Source: Phorcus lineatus
Lineage: Eukaryota; Mollusca; Gastropoda; Trochida; Trochidae
NCBI GenBank assembly: GCA_921293015.1
Contig: OV121083.1
Location: 28,078,908-28,142,907 of the forward strand
Length of the DNA: 64,000 nucleotides
Reading direction: 5' to 3'
In this document: positions 15,201-30,200 of the stretch, piece after piece
How positions within the stretch are numbered: position 1 is the stretch's first letter
How the letters are laid out: each line of letters begins with the position of its first letter
Program-made: the position numbers and the translations under genes
Notes under the pieces: generated by a model
What the model was told of the DNA's origin: nothing
What the model saw: only the letters and a program-made list of their open reading frames with translations
The model's database searches: none

Positions 15201-18200
15201 TGAATGGGTGACATGATTCGTTACTGAATTTCCTGACAAGGGCAATCCATGCTCCATACAGGGGAAAAGAGTTGCTTTACTTATGGTGTCACTTCGGGTA
15301 GTTGTCTAATGAAACCACGATTCTGTCTACCATGAAAGTGAATACCAAACAAACACAAAACAATGGACAATAACATATACCTGACAGTAAATCTAGAAGT
15401 AATATAAGATTATGTAGAGCTAGTCACTCAAATGTGATTGAGCTAAATAACAAGAGCTGTGGGCTCCCAAGCTCATGCTTTAGACAGCTGGCATCTCAAA
15501 ACATGAAATAAACAAAGACCATCAAATTGTTTTTCTGTATCAAACAATCTCTTACTGTGACCTTGCAAAAACATCAAAGTAACTTAGCATGGTTGGTAAG
15601 GGCATCACTTTGTCAGATTCTAGAGTGTGAGTAGTCGAAGAGGAAGGGGAGAAATGTGGATGAAGACAGCATGGTGGAAAATAATTTGGACTTGTTAGTG
15701 ATTCACAAGATAAATTCATGTGATGACATTGACTTCATGGTTAAACCAGAGTCTTCAAATCCCAATCATATTTGATCAAAGAACATTTGAAATTTATTAA
15801 ATTAGATATACTAACTTTCAAATGGAGATTAAAATGCTGTATCCTAGCATTGAGCCGAAGATGTTTTATTTTCCTGCAAACTTATCTGTTACTAAACACA
15901 ACCTTCAGTATATTTAGTTGTGTCATGAGATAATGATCACATCCCGTCTGTGAGCGGGTCATCCCACTGACACAACAGAAGGAGCAGTTGGATGATGGTC
16001 GACTCCCAGGAGACCCTCCATCACGTGCACACTGTAATGAAGCCTCTGTCTGGTCTGTACTCTCACGTACAGGGAGTCCAAGTCGTCTCCTTTAATCATA
16101 CTTCCATTCTTCAGCCCAGTTCTCACTTAGCTTCAGCTTGAGGCAAACAACTGATGTAGGGGGTCTCTGTAAGATGGCTGGTCAAATAGTTTGGAGTTTG
16201 GTCCTGAGCATGCTTTGTGTTCAACAAAATAGTGCCTATGAACACTTTAGCATGACAAGTTACTAACAGAGACAAGTAGAATTAAATGGAATTAACTGAA
16301 GGCAAGGTATTTCTCTCTTCTCTAGTTTAATTCTTCAGTACCTCTGTGAATTCTACTTCGGCCAAAAACAAGGCAGCATTGAGGGTAATTCACATTTATG
16401 TAACTATCAAATTCTTGTTTCATAGTGAATGGAAAAATAGCACAAATATTATTTTCCAAACTGCAAATGTTTTTGACAATATGCCGTCTTGAACCCTCAA
16501 TATTCACACTCCCTTACACTGAATCCACGATCTAACCACTGAGCCACTGTGACAGCGCTGATGAAGGTATTTAGTTAGTTCCTTTTATAACAAAGGTCTG
16601 AGTTTGAGTTGTTTGATATTTTATATTATTATGTTTATTTTAAGGTAAATTAAGGCTAAGAATATTTTTTTTATCATTCTTAAAAATTATTTGACAATCT
16701 AGGGATCTTTAGTCGATTTTCAAGTGAAAATCAAGCAAGTCAAAGTACCACTGCAGATATATGCGCGGCTGCGTTCACGATGCATTTCAAAACCGGAAAC
16801 ACATTGGATCGACTCTCAATGAATTTTCATTGCAGTGTCCACCACTTAATATTTTAATTCAAAATTGTTTTCCTGCTGTTTCTTGGTCGGTTTATAACTT
16901 GGATAAAACATTACCCGTGGGCATTATTGAAAAGTATGCCCTCCTCCCTCAGGATATGCTCGTGGGCGTCAGGCATACTTTTCAATAATGCCCGCGGATC
17001 ATGTTTCATCCTACACATAAAGTATCTTTGATTAGAAATACATGCAATTAGAAGTACAAATGTAACTACGTCAGAATAGGATTACACTATCTGCAATTGT
17101 ATAAATTCTCTTTCCTTGTTGGGTTGAGTCAAAACCCCACACTCTGAGTCAGGTGAAACAGCCATTATCAACTCACTCACGAGGCCTTGACAAAAATCAA
17201 GGTCGGACAAGGTTTATCAATGCATTCAAGGCTCTACTTCATCAGATTGTTGATCAATTTATCATATTTGTTCATCCAAATCTGAGTATGCATCGGGTGT
17301 GGATAAATATACATATCTACAAAACAGGGCAGTCAGAACACTTAACACCCAATTAATTTAAATTACCAGAATCCAACAAAAGCTTCCAGTACAACTAAGC
17401 TCCCTAAATCAATTTTCCTTATGTCCTTTCAAATCACTACACGAATGTTAGGTTTCCCAATAAATTGTCCTTAATTGTGGCAAGAGATTTTGTACAAATT
17501 GGAGACTTTCAAAGATGCCAAGATTGAATGGGATAATGTGAGGCAGCATTAACAGCCTGTCACGGTTGCAACTAATGATGTCGGCAAAAGAAAATTAATA
17601 GTTGATGCAAACCCAGTGTCTGGGAACTGGTATATAGATTCTGTTGAGTCTCCCTTGAGTCAACATCAACCTCTTCTATAAATATATCTTCTTTTAGTCA
17701 AAACCACAATTTAAAATGACTATGAATCCCTGAAACTGAAACTTTTCAATAACTAACAAAAGCCAATTTGATCACTTGGCACATTTTAGTCAATGACACT
17801 CGATTTCCCCAGAGGATTTAACATTTTGTATGCTGACTTAAGTCAAATAGATGGCACAAATGTCACTACTTTTTCACAATACTTGAGAACTCCAATGATT
17901 TCTATACGAGCAAATATTGATGCAGTAGAAGAATTTCCAGGACGGTCATTAGTCTGTGGTACCATTCATGCCAGTTTCTCCCTGTAAAATCAGATATCGT
18001 TCTACATCAATATTCTTGGTTCTCATGGCAAAAAAAGAAGATAAATTTACATATGTATTAAGATTTCTACAACTGACACAAATGGTTGATCTGGATGAGA
18101 AAGCTAAAATAGAAATAACCCACTGTGTCTCATATCATAACACAAACAAAATCAGCAACACTTTCATTGAAAAAATTTGGATAAACCTGAAATTAAAGGA

Positions 18201-21200
18201 TTGAGGTCAGGTGGAGTGTTTAGGGTTAGATGTCATATGAAGGATATCGTGTAGAGATTATTAATCTTGAGCCACCAGAATTAACTGTAATGAAAAGCCC
18301 TCTAGAGTTGGTACAGAAACACAGCTGTATGTACAACAGTTGTCTACTAGAAAAACTGAATGAAGCATATGCCAGATGGTCTGAAGAGGCAACTCATTAG
18401 GGCAGACACATTTTGAGGGATAAGTTGGTGGGAGATGCAGACACACAGATCAATAGCACTGGCAGGGGGAGAATGGACAGAGGGACTGGAACTGGGTCAG
18501 GAGTGATTGGTGAGCCTCCTGAGGTGCTGGGTGAGCAGTGATAGAAGACGTGCTGGTCGCAGAGTTGACTACATTAGCACTGACAGTCAAACCAGCACAT
18601 ACATCATTAGTCCCTGACGGAACACATGTCGGCACCTGTGTGTGTAGTTAACAAACAGAGCTACTGACTAAGAAGCCAATGTGACAGCATACTTGTCAAA
18701 TATTGCAGTCGTCTATAAACCAATGCTGCTCAAGAACTTATGTTAGCAATGCGGAGCAATTATATCTTACAGGAATCTTGAGTGACCAGTCAAATACTAT
18801 GAACCTGCATGTTGATGGTTGTAACAGATATCAATACATTGTCTGGATGAATTTTTGTCTCTTGCTCAGTATTCAAGATTGTTTTCATGTTTTTTACCAT
18901 TACCCATTACTTCATTTTTAAAGATTTTTTAAGAGATGCTAACAAAAATTAAAGTATTCTGCTCAATAGAGCTATCTATGTGTTTAGACACCAGAACTGA
19001 ATTACTGTAAGTTGATCAACTTTGGAGCTATTATTCATTACAGTGTAATCTTACTGGCACTCGCAGCATAAATCAACTGGACCTAAAGCTGACTCCCCCA
19101 GTGATTGAACAGTAACTAAAGCATTCTTGCTATCTGTTTGTCAAGTGCCTGAAGTGAAGTATTATCTAACCATAGGGGACAAAACATATCATTCCATGCT
19201 GCCAATCATTCCAGATGATATTCCCTGTTGAATTGGGTTTAATGCAGCATTCAACAGCGTGTTTACGAGCATGATCTTGCAGTGATAGTGAATGTATTTC
19301 CAGCTCACTGCGTTCAATGTCAGCTGTAGGTCTTTGTGATTCGCTGCGAATATGACTGACATTACACAGCGGAGACAGAAGTGTCAGGGCTAACTGTTGC
19401 TTTTATGTCAGTTTCATGAGTGGGTAGTCTAACAGATCGATCATTGATGTGACTTAACAGGGTTTGTCAGTAAAGCTATCTGCTCACAAATAACACCCTA
19501 TCAATTTGAGATGAAAAATATTTGGAATTATTCATAAACAATATTTTTTTCCCATGATTTTTTTGTCGTTTGAGAATACAACACACGCATAACAGCTACT
19601 CTTGTCATGATAGCAAGAAGAAAGCCTGCAACATTATTGTGGCCAGGCATTGCAGTGAAACTTGTGTGACCGAGTTGGTACAACATGATCATGCACCAAG
19701 TCTAAACATAGCATTTCAATCAATCTTCTATAAAATGCAAATAAAGAACTGGTCTAAATTGGGGACTTGCTCATGGTTTTGAACCACTAATATAATTTTG
19801 ATACGGAATAAACAAACTTATGACTACGGGGAACAAAAACTATTTAACAGTGCAAATGCACAGAGCTTGAATAAGAACTAGAGATAGAGCTAAAATAAAA
19901 GCTAGAGCTAGAATAAGAGCAAGAACTAGAATAAGAGCTAGAGCTAAAATAAAAGCTAGAGATAGAATAAAAGCTAGAGCTAGAATAAGAGCAAAGCTAA
20001 AGCTAAAGCTGGAGACAAGAGCAAGAACAAGATTTTATGACAGTTAGGAATACGGGAGAGACTTACATTAGCACAGGTCGTAGCACAGTCTCAATGTAGC
20101 CATAGGAAGCTCTGCAAACCAAGTCCCGGAACACTGTCTCCGCTGCGTACGATGGACTTTCCTCATCTCGCGGACAGTCGGCCTCTCTCGATGACTCTCT
20201 GTACAGATGGCAAAGAAGTAACATAAGACTTCAACACAAGTGTCATAAAAGTACATGGACCATTAGACATTGAGAAGTGCAAGACCAAGGCCAAAAATTA
20301 TATCTTTGCGAGACACAGCAACATCATTTTGTATTTGTCAAAGTTAAGGTATAATTCATTTTAAATAGAATAAAATTCATTTCCCGAATTTATACTTAAA
20401 CGCACTAGTGCACACCAATATTTCTTTAACACAACGAATGCACAGATACTGCATATCTCTCGATATTATTCAAGATCCTCACTCAAGTAATCTACCTCGT
20501 AAGTTATTTAACGAATATTTACGTATTCAGGTAGTAAAGTTGACATTTAAAGACCGGAAGTATTTAATGTTACGTTACAATAAATCCGCATGAACTACGA
20601 TATCGGAAATATTAAGATTTTGCTCATTACCAAAAAAGCGGAAACGGCAGCCGCTTTGGTCAATCTAATAGCAATGCTAATGATGTGTTATTAAATCGGT
20701 TTATTTACAACATTGCGTTCATAAAACATAATTCATTATTTGTTCTCAGTTTAGAGTTTAGGTAAATTCAACAGTTGCACATATCAATAGTTCAGCCGCT
20801 TTCAACTGTCTATAATTTATCCGTTTTGTGCACAACTGACCTTAGATTTGTTATATGTCCAAGCCGACAGCGGCTGTCTAAATCTTTTCATTGTTGATTG
20901 CAGGTCAATAGACCGATCCATTAAGCCCCGCCCCTACAGGTTTTCGACCAATTGGCGCGCCGTATTTTTGACCCACCTTCCCGCGATCGCTTCCTCGGAC
21001 ATCAACAGGCAACATGGCGGGCTGTCTTTATGACACAGGATTTTCGTCCAGACATTTTACGAAGAAATTGCAGTAATATCAAGTCAATATAGTCGATGGC
21101 AGTATTAGTAACATTGCAAAAAGGGTCCTTTATTTCAGAAAAATACATCGGAGACAGCATATCCGACTCACATCGGAGATGTATCAATAAAATAATGAGA

Positions 21201-24200
21201 GGTGAGTGCACCATGCTCGGTTTGTTTACATAAATAAAAGTGTGTTTTGGGGGTTATTTCAAGCTAAATTTTCCAGTACAGTAAAATAAGTTGAATTAAT
21301 TTAAAGGTAAGTTTGCCTCAGACGAGGTGAATAAATAGAATCAAATATTCTTTTTCAAATAATATATTTCTAAAGGCTAAGTTGAAATCGATCGATAGAA
21401 GGCATTTGTTCCCCGACAGGTTGGGGTGAAACAAATAACACAATAATTATTCTAATCAAACATTAAACAATTTGAAAGCTAAATAGATGTATGAATTGGA
21501 ATTTCATAGATTAAAAACTAATTTAATTATATTTTTCCAAGTTTCCATTAGATGTGATACCAATTAATAGAATGTCAGATTAAATAAAAAATAATCTCAT
21601 GAAAACATTGATGAAATACTATATTCATGGATTAAACATATATAGGCCTAAAGTCTGTGAAAAGATCATCTCATTAATAGGACAATTAATTCTAACCTTC
21701 AAAAATTCTTGAAAATATAGACATATAATTGATGACATTCTCTTCATGAATATATAATTGTCAAATAAGTTTTCGACAAAGGTGAAATAATTTAATGAAA
21801 ATGATCCTATATAGACACACAATCGTCATGTCTGTATAAAATATTAAAAAACAACCAGCAAGTGGAGCCTTCTAACTAATTCTTACAGTTTGTATTGCTA
21901 GATCTATAATAATGATAATTTAGTCAGACTATTTATTTTATCTGATTTGATAACACTGACTTTGTCAAAATGTCTATCTAATAAGTTTAATCAATTTCTT
22001 TTTATGTGAACAATCAAAATAAACATTGCCAGTTTTTAATTTATTTTGAAAGGCTGTTAATTATCACTATCATCAAACCATACACTCTTTTATTTATGTA
22101 ATTTTGCAAACCATCAGTTAGAATATTTTCAGGTTTACACCCTTATTGATTGTTAGATGAAAAGAAAAGTCAGTTGATGCATGAATAAAACACACTCATA
22201 AGCTTGTGTTCCTTTTTTCAGAGTCAAGGAGGCAAAGGGTTTTGATAAATCTGCCCATCATTAATAAGTACAGATGTAAAAACAGTATGACATGGGCAAA
22301 TAAAGCAGCATGTAAAATATACCTAATTATTTTTATGATTGAATAATGATACAAGTGAAATCATTGTTTTCTCATTCATTAGATAAAATCTATTAAATAC
22401 TTCAGCAAAATAGTTTGCAAATTAATCTGATTGTATCTGAGCAGAATAATACAGTCCTATAAATACATTCATAAATACATATATTGTGACAACATCTATA
22501 ATGTACAAATAATTATATAAAGGTACTTATAAGAGTTCATATTTTAGGCATGATTCATTTATTGAATGTAAATTATTTCTAATATTTTCTTTTTGCAGAA
22601 ATGTTTACTGAATTGAATTAATAATTGTTTCTTCATCAAATGATATTATTATAAAAAAAGCACATATCACATTCTCCCTATGAATTGCTATATAGTTAAA
22701 TATTGATAGTTATCACAAGTTTCATGAGTAAAAACAATTGTATCTACTCTAAATACAGGTCATGTCCAGTCACTGGAGGAATGATTTAGCCAAAATACAG
22801 TTTTAAAATGATTAAAACAGTCAAAATATTACATGATAGAACACTATAAAGGGAGATAACTGACATATGTTACGATGTGTCATAAACTTTCCACGGGTTT
22901 CAACTCATAGATTCATAAAAGAAGCTTGTTATTTTCACTGATGCTAGATTAATTTTTTAAAAACGACTGTGTTGAAGGCGAATACAATTTTAGAAAAGAT
23001 CAGTCTGCGAGATGAAAATCATGTGATCCAGTCCGTACGTGTTGCTATAAATAGGCAGTGCACTCACACATAATGCATATGAACCACAGGATTTTACGAT
23101 TTTTTCAGGGTTTTTTACCAGCAGTTCTCAGAAATGAAAAACACCTGAAACCATCATCAGCAAATTTATTGTTGCTCGATTTCACAATTAAATATAAATC
23201 AGGGTCCATTGACGCGACAGAGGACCTGTTTTCGCGTGATCAAATATTTTTAAACAGTTATTTTGTTCCAATTTCTGCAGTTACATTATCAATAGACTAT
23301 ATTTTCAATAATTCAACCGTTTCTGAGACATGACAAAACTCTAATTAGCCGTAGTCGTCGGCAGAATACTCGTACTCAAAAACACATGTGTCGGACACTT
23401 CCGCATGTTTGTCCGAGGTTTGCGGTTGCTAGGGGCGGTCGTTAGGGGGCGGGGCTTAATGGATCGGTCTATTGTAAAGAATTTTAAGTATTTCATTGCA
23501 TCGATAGAAAGCTTAAGTGAATACATAAGTCCTCTTAAACCTTAAAATAGCCAATTTAAACCGTAAAAGCGTGCACTAGTGCCTTTAATGGTTCTAACAG
23601 ACACTATTTAAAAATTTAATTCATTTCTAGAATTATTAAATGGTTCTAACAAATACTGTTTTATTTTACAGTTGCTTTATTCATGATTATAATATGATGA
23701 TTTTGTTTTTAAGCTAACATTTGCTTGAAAATTATGGCAATAGATAGTTTTGAAATGAACTTAACAAAATATCAACATTTGGTTAATGAAAAAGACACAT
23801 TGATGTTTTATCATTGAGTGTAGAAATTATCTACTGACCTCTTGCCATCGTCCATGTTGTAGAGGAGTGAGGGGACAATCTTGTCCATGTGTACAGGGTC
23901 CCAGATGTTGACCTGCAGGTCATCTGCCACTGTCTTCCGCACCACTCCCTGCAGACCGCTCACTCCAGCCTGCCGGATCCTGCGGCGACAGCAGAACACG
24001 GTCACAATATCTAGCATCATCAGTTACAAATCCAAACCAGTTCACTACACAGGGTATTTCACATGGGAACCCTTGGTACTGGCTACTTAGTGGTGACCTC
24101 CTTATTGCCAGGGTTCAATTCAGGGTACTCATACAACAGTAACTACAGCTCATCTAGAAAATAGTCTGGCACATTCCCATGGAATTGTAGCTATGGCTCA

Positions 24201-27200
24201 TCTTCATGTAATTTCATGTAAACCTTCATACAACAAGGCCCCATCAACATGAAAGTTTTGACTTCTTGTCAACAGTTTTTCCAAGAGCTCTATTACATAG
24301 AACTGTTACCTCATCAATAATGACAATATTCACATGAAGTTATCCACATGCAACAGTCAAGTAAACCTCATCCACATAACTCTGTTCATTGGACTCTATC
24401 TGTGCAAAATTGTAAATATCATCCATATAAGCACAACTGAACCCTTACAAATAAAACAGATTTCTTCAGATCATCAAGAGGCTGTTCACATGATCCTATC
24501 CGCATGCCCTGTTAGTAACAGCTTATCAGTCTCACGCTGTAGGGAAACTTGTATACACACGTTGAGTGGTGCATGATGTCTGATGATACAACTATCAAAG
24601 CGTCTATGTAAAGTCATTCCCATCACAGATGATGAGCGATTACAGCACAACAACAGGGACTCACATCCTCCTCAAGATCTGCAGACCAACACAATGAACA
24701 CACATTCAATTCTCAGAACTCATCTCCATAAATTACTATCATTCATGGGCACTATAGGCATTATTGCATGGTCCAGGAGGCTTATGTCAGACACTCGCTG
24801 CCTCCTGCATAGAGCGGTCTGAACACAAAACCCCTCATTTTCCTCTCCCGTACCTGACAACCATTGATCAAAAGCAGACCCAAACATGTCATTACTAAAG
24901 GAAATAACGCAATATGAAGTGCCTCTCACAAAATGATATACCAGTAAGCTCTTCTTTAATGTTGACCAAAGACAGACCTGATGGGCTCTGATGACTAGAA
25001 CATGCAAGAAGAATTAAATGACTTGCAGACACAGGCACCTCATTACTCCTGAGTGATAATGATGCCAGTGATAAGGCTAATGAGACACCATGGAGGAAAG
25101 GGTAGGCCTTCAGCGTGAACCGAAACCAAACCCTCAGGTAAGCTATGAACCATACTGTAGCCTAATTACACAAACTACTTTGTAGGGCTTCCTTCTCTAC
25201 AGAGGTATGTCATAAATATCCCTCAAACCCTGTATGATCTTCAAGCTACTTTACCAGTGTCCACAACTGTCTACAATATTATATATGAGCAATATCATTT
25301 AAAGTAATTGTCACAAAATGATTTTTTTCTCAAAACACATCATCTAATCTCTATCTTAGGTACCAAGTTGATATACAAAGAAATATTTGCAAACTAAGAT
25401 AATCTTCCTTGTTTACGTTGTTCCACAAGTTGGGTGTATCAATACTGTCATCAAGAGGACTCCTTCATGAACTTCTCTCAGACACACTGACTGACACATT
25501 AGAACTGGACATGTCTGGTACCCTAAATGGCCTTACCCGTCTCCTGTTCTAACGGTACTTGCATTGATACTTTCATAAAGATAAATAGGTTTTCTTCATT
25601 TCCCCTTCACCTGGGAATCATAAAAAAATGTACACAACTGCAACATTACATGACCTTCCCAAACATCATGTTACACACAGCAAACAGCTTCTTATATAAT
25701 TCCACAAACATCTGTCAAGCTTCTATCCAGCCTCTTTTGGTTAGCATCAACCCCATAACCCTACATGACCGTCTACTAAGCTCCTCATTTATGTATTGCA
25801 ATACATTACGATACAGAAAAGCGTAATGCAATATGCATAAAGATATTGGACCTTGTAAAATTATAGATTTTACATGCTCTGTTGACTACCGGTAAATAAC
25901 AGTGATTAGAACAGCAATCAATGATCAAGTGTTTGATGTTTTGAATAGAGAGATAATTCAGTGATTGTTGATGACCATTAGAGACGTTAGCACTCTTTAC
26001 CTTTGTGCATTCACACTTTTTAAAAAAACTTTCAGTAAAATCACATTGTTTTGGGGTTGTGTTTTTTCCTGCAACTTTACATGGAAATTATTGATTTTAA
26101 AACATCAGATATGTTGAATATTTTCAGAAACGTGAATTGGTACGCATCATGTGTTTTCTGTATTGCAATATATGGATACATACTGATAATAATACGCACC
26201 CTTACCATCTATTCTCCCTGATCTAATGGTACAAAGAATGATACTTTTAGCAGTTTTCTCCCATACAGAAACAAGTACACAAGTTCAACAATCCATGACC
26301 TTGCCGACAAGGTGTTATGCACACTAAACATCATGAAGACTGCATGACCTTCCCTGCCACCAGGTTGACATGTCAATACTCTTATATAGAGACCTAACGT
26401 GAGCCTGAGTGATGGGAGTGTTATCCTCCGACCTTTAACTCTATTGAGAAGACAGCAGTGCTGAATGAAGCAACTCTTTGACTGGAGTGGGACTGATGAT
26501 TGATCACTTTGAAGGAGGAACCAATAACAGTCTCAAGGCTAAATGGACATGACTAGTTGACACTATGCCTACCCAAGAATCATAACTAGATCAGCATCAA
26601 CAGGAGTGGTGCAACTTATGAAATCCTTTTATTGGCAATCAAGAGGTTTCTTTACTGTTCACCAACATGACTCTTTCAATTTTTTTATATCAAAATCACG
26701 TTCCCTAACCTTCATTTTGCTACTTTACTGAATGGATTAGCATTAAATTGATACTTTCATCACCAGTCAGTCTTTCTTGGCAAATGTGACTCGAAAATTG
26801 CACATTAGGAAGCACCTGGGGTGCTCACTGTTGCTTTCTAAAGTGTTTTGAAGTAACTCAGACAAACTAAGCGCCTTGCCAGGAAACATTGTTAAAGTCT
26901 GATGCTAACTGATGAGCATAAAACATAGAAGATCTAATCAATCATTCTTTCAGTCCTCTGTGAGATGTCCATTAACAACAGTACAGCAGGGTTACCACAC
27001 ACAATGGGAAGAAATACTCTGTCTCCACAGATCCATAATTGTAAACCCTTAGTTCCTACCACTATTTGGCTGACAGTACAGTTTCACTGAGGATACGTAA
27101 CACAAAGCATTGTTCATGATGTCATGTTCCTGTTTCGAGATAATTTCCATCAGAGCAATGTTTGAAGAACATTACCCCTAGTTTCACTCACTGTTACCTA

Positions 27201-30200
27201 CTACTATAAACTGTGAGCCTTCATACAATGTTTTTGTTGTTTAGTTAGATGAAGTCTATGTATCCATCTGTTTGATAGGATAGTGTCTAACAATTATCAA
27301 TGATTACCTATATCTATGGCACTAGCACCAAATTGATAAAATTTGACATTGAGTGATCTAATGAAACTGAATCAATTCAACAAAATTGCAAAACAATTAG
27401 TAGATATATTTCCAATTTAAATAAGATTACTGATATTGATTTCAATTTGATATCAACAAAATTAATCTCAACATTATCTTCACGTTTGGCAGGCCATATT
27501 AAAGATTTCACTTTATCTCCATTTCTTCAGTGCATCATTAACGATCAAAGAAATGTCAGCGCTGTCAGAATTTCAAAATCTGAATATCAAGATAATATTG
27601 ACCAAATCATCATAATCAATATGTTCTTGTGTGATAACATCCTAATATGATCAGAGATTATACTTTCAATCCATTAGATTACTGACTGTGGTTCATTTTC
27701 TCTTGACAACGTATTTGTGGAAACCTTGCTCTGTAGGACTACAGCAATCTGTGTACAATTCATTACTCACATTCCGTGAATAATTAATACAGCCCAGATC
27801 AGAGGAATCCATCACGCCATGTAGAACATGCAAATTAACCACAATTCATTCCTCTAAAAACTTCCAAAGATGTATTTGGAAAATCTGTTTTAAAAAAAGT
27901 GATTAAGTCAACAAGATTGATTTAGTTCTAATACCAGAAAGGCAATCTATGAAGATAGCTTATTGATGTTGTGGGGCCTATTGAGTAGGAATCTGTGTGG
28001 TATAGAGTGGAAAATTACGTCATATATGTCATTTATGTCAGACTGATTTCAATTGCAGTAAAATGATTTGTTATACAAATGATGAAAGTTATATTCAAGC
28101 AAGTGGCATAGGAAAATAAGTTATAATGCTAGTCCACTAAGAAAGTTGATATTATTTAGTTATTTCAACTATTTATAAATGCACCGGAACAGAGTCCAAT
28201 TTAAGATTTTCGAGTCAAGCTTAAATGATCAATTTTTTTCCCTTCATACAGGGATCATAAAACAACTGTTTCGCATAATGATATTTTCTAGCTCACCTTG
28301 AAAGCAACACACTTCCCCTCTAATTTTTCATAAATTTTCCCTGCTTGCCTGGGCTGATTTGACTGTGTGTTTTTTTTTCATGTTTTAGATTAAAATAGTA
28401 CATTTCTTTCATGTTGACAGATGAAAGTAACCTGTTGGTATTGTCGTTAGGCTAGATCTATTGAAATTAATAAGAGCTGAAAAGGGACTTGTCAATAAAC
28501 TGTCTTCAGCTAAGTAATAAATGTGTCTAGAGGAGTAAAAGAGTGTGGAACTAATGAGAGAGGCTTATTGATCCATCATATAAATGCCTTGTTTATAGAT
28601 CTGCATGATCTCCGAGTTTAATCAATACCTCGCTGCACAGCAACATCCTTGATAAGATTTGGGAGAAGTTTTCATGGTAGAGGATGTGCACATCATCATA
28701 CATACAAATATGTATAGTAACAGGCTATAAGCATCACCTACACCTTTGTCTATATTAGTTCAGGGCTGGGACATATACCTTGATCATGCACAAAGCAAAT
28801 CAGTGAGTGAGTTATTGTTTAACACTGCTTGGGCAATATTTCAGCCATTAGCGGCGTCAGAGAAAATCAACTTCTGTTCTTGAGACATGAATAAAGGAAT
28901 TAACAAACATATGTAAAGAAAAACAGAGCTCAAATTCACCATTTTGATACTTCTGGATATCGATAAACAAACTCATATTCAGTAGTCAAAGCAATATTTC
29001 AATCATGATTTAGTATTTATTTCTCATAAGTTTGTTCATTGAAGGACAGTATCATATTTCCATGACCCCACCCCTCAGTGCTCTACTTTACTTCAATTTA
29101 CAACACACAAGAACATTTCTCAAGAAACCATTTCTATTCATGAGTTCAGACTAGTTCATCAATAAAACCTGTGTTTCCTATATGCTGCATTCAGTTGACA
29201 TGACAAGAATGTTCCCACGTGACTGGAGTTGAAAGCTTAAAGTCACTGTGCAAGACATGCCATTAGTTTGGGACTTGAAATTATTCTGTAATTTAGATTC
29301 ACATTCTTACTGTTAGTAGTTTTTTCAAACAGCTATATGCGACCAGCAGAGTTACAAAAACCTCATTCCAGCATCTCAAATCACTGCAACTTCCACACCC
29401 TAAACCTGAATTGCTTACTACTTATCCCATAATACAAATCTTATTGTCTAGAGATCAGAGGTTCACACTTGTGACAGGTGAAAAAACTCAGAAAACTTAA
29501 CCTAAAAGTGAAGACCTAATGAAACACAACAGAACTTAAACATCATACCTATGTCTTTAACTGAACTTCATCTGAAATATCAACTATCTCCAAAACCTTC
29601 CTTTATAAATAACCAAACAAACTAGCTTTAAAACACTACAGGATTCCTATCACACAACCATGACCATCAACACCTTAAAAAGTAATTTCTAAATAAAACA
29701 TTGCCCTATATGACAAAGTTGTACCTGCATCTCCAACAGATCTGTCTCACACACAATCTCCACTACCTGCATCCAACCATAATCCAATATCTGCATCAAA
29801 AACATATATCAGAGGCCCCTTCCTAGAAGATGCACAGGTGAATCCAACTGTCTTGAATCACACATCCAACAAGCTCCTGCAACACAATGACACTGTGATA
29901 GATCCTCGGTCCAAGACACAGAACAGTGAGAGATCAGAGGAGAATGGTACAGTCCAGTACGGCAGTAACTGTAGATACACACCAGTCTCCTGCCAGGGCT
30001 TGTCTCATTCAGCTGAACACTGCACGCAGATCAATATGTGATCAGGTAGCAGACTCGGCCATATCACACAGTCTGCAAGGCAGTCTCTTATTCTATGTGT
30101 GTGATAAAAGGCAGCGTTACACTTCTAGTATTGTGGAATAAGACCTGTGGTATGTCCTGTGCTATTGTATCAACCTTTCTGATATGCCCTGTGCTGTTGC

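Larger units (their letters stand above)
11105..20066 (-). other. EFR3 intron between visible exons 6 and 7
   Basis: 8.96 kb with no further exon found. It contains a 49-bp tandem duplication (12131-12228), a 16-bp G run (12799-12814), a tRNA-like SINE fragment (16481-16556), a 26-bp-arm hairpin (16915-16997) and a degenerate minisatellite (19861-20035). The rest is AT-rich with no recognisable content. Confidence 0.65.

Noticed and set aside
20408-20593. similar 61-codon frames in MITE copies 2 and 3 (also 36869-37054)
   Set aside because: The shared frame reflects shared MITE sequence; there are no transposase features, it starts inside the terminal repeat, and nothing indicates translation.
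23058-23333. 91-codon frame inside the nested transposon as a transposase
   Set aside because: No DDE/DDD or zinc-finger pattern and too short; at best a remnant.
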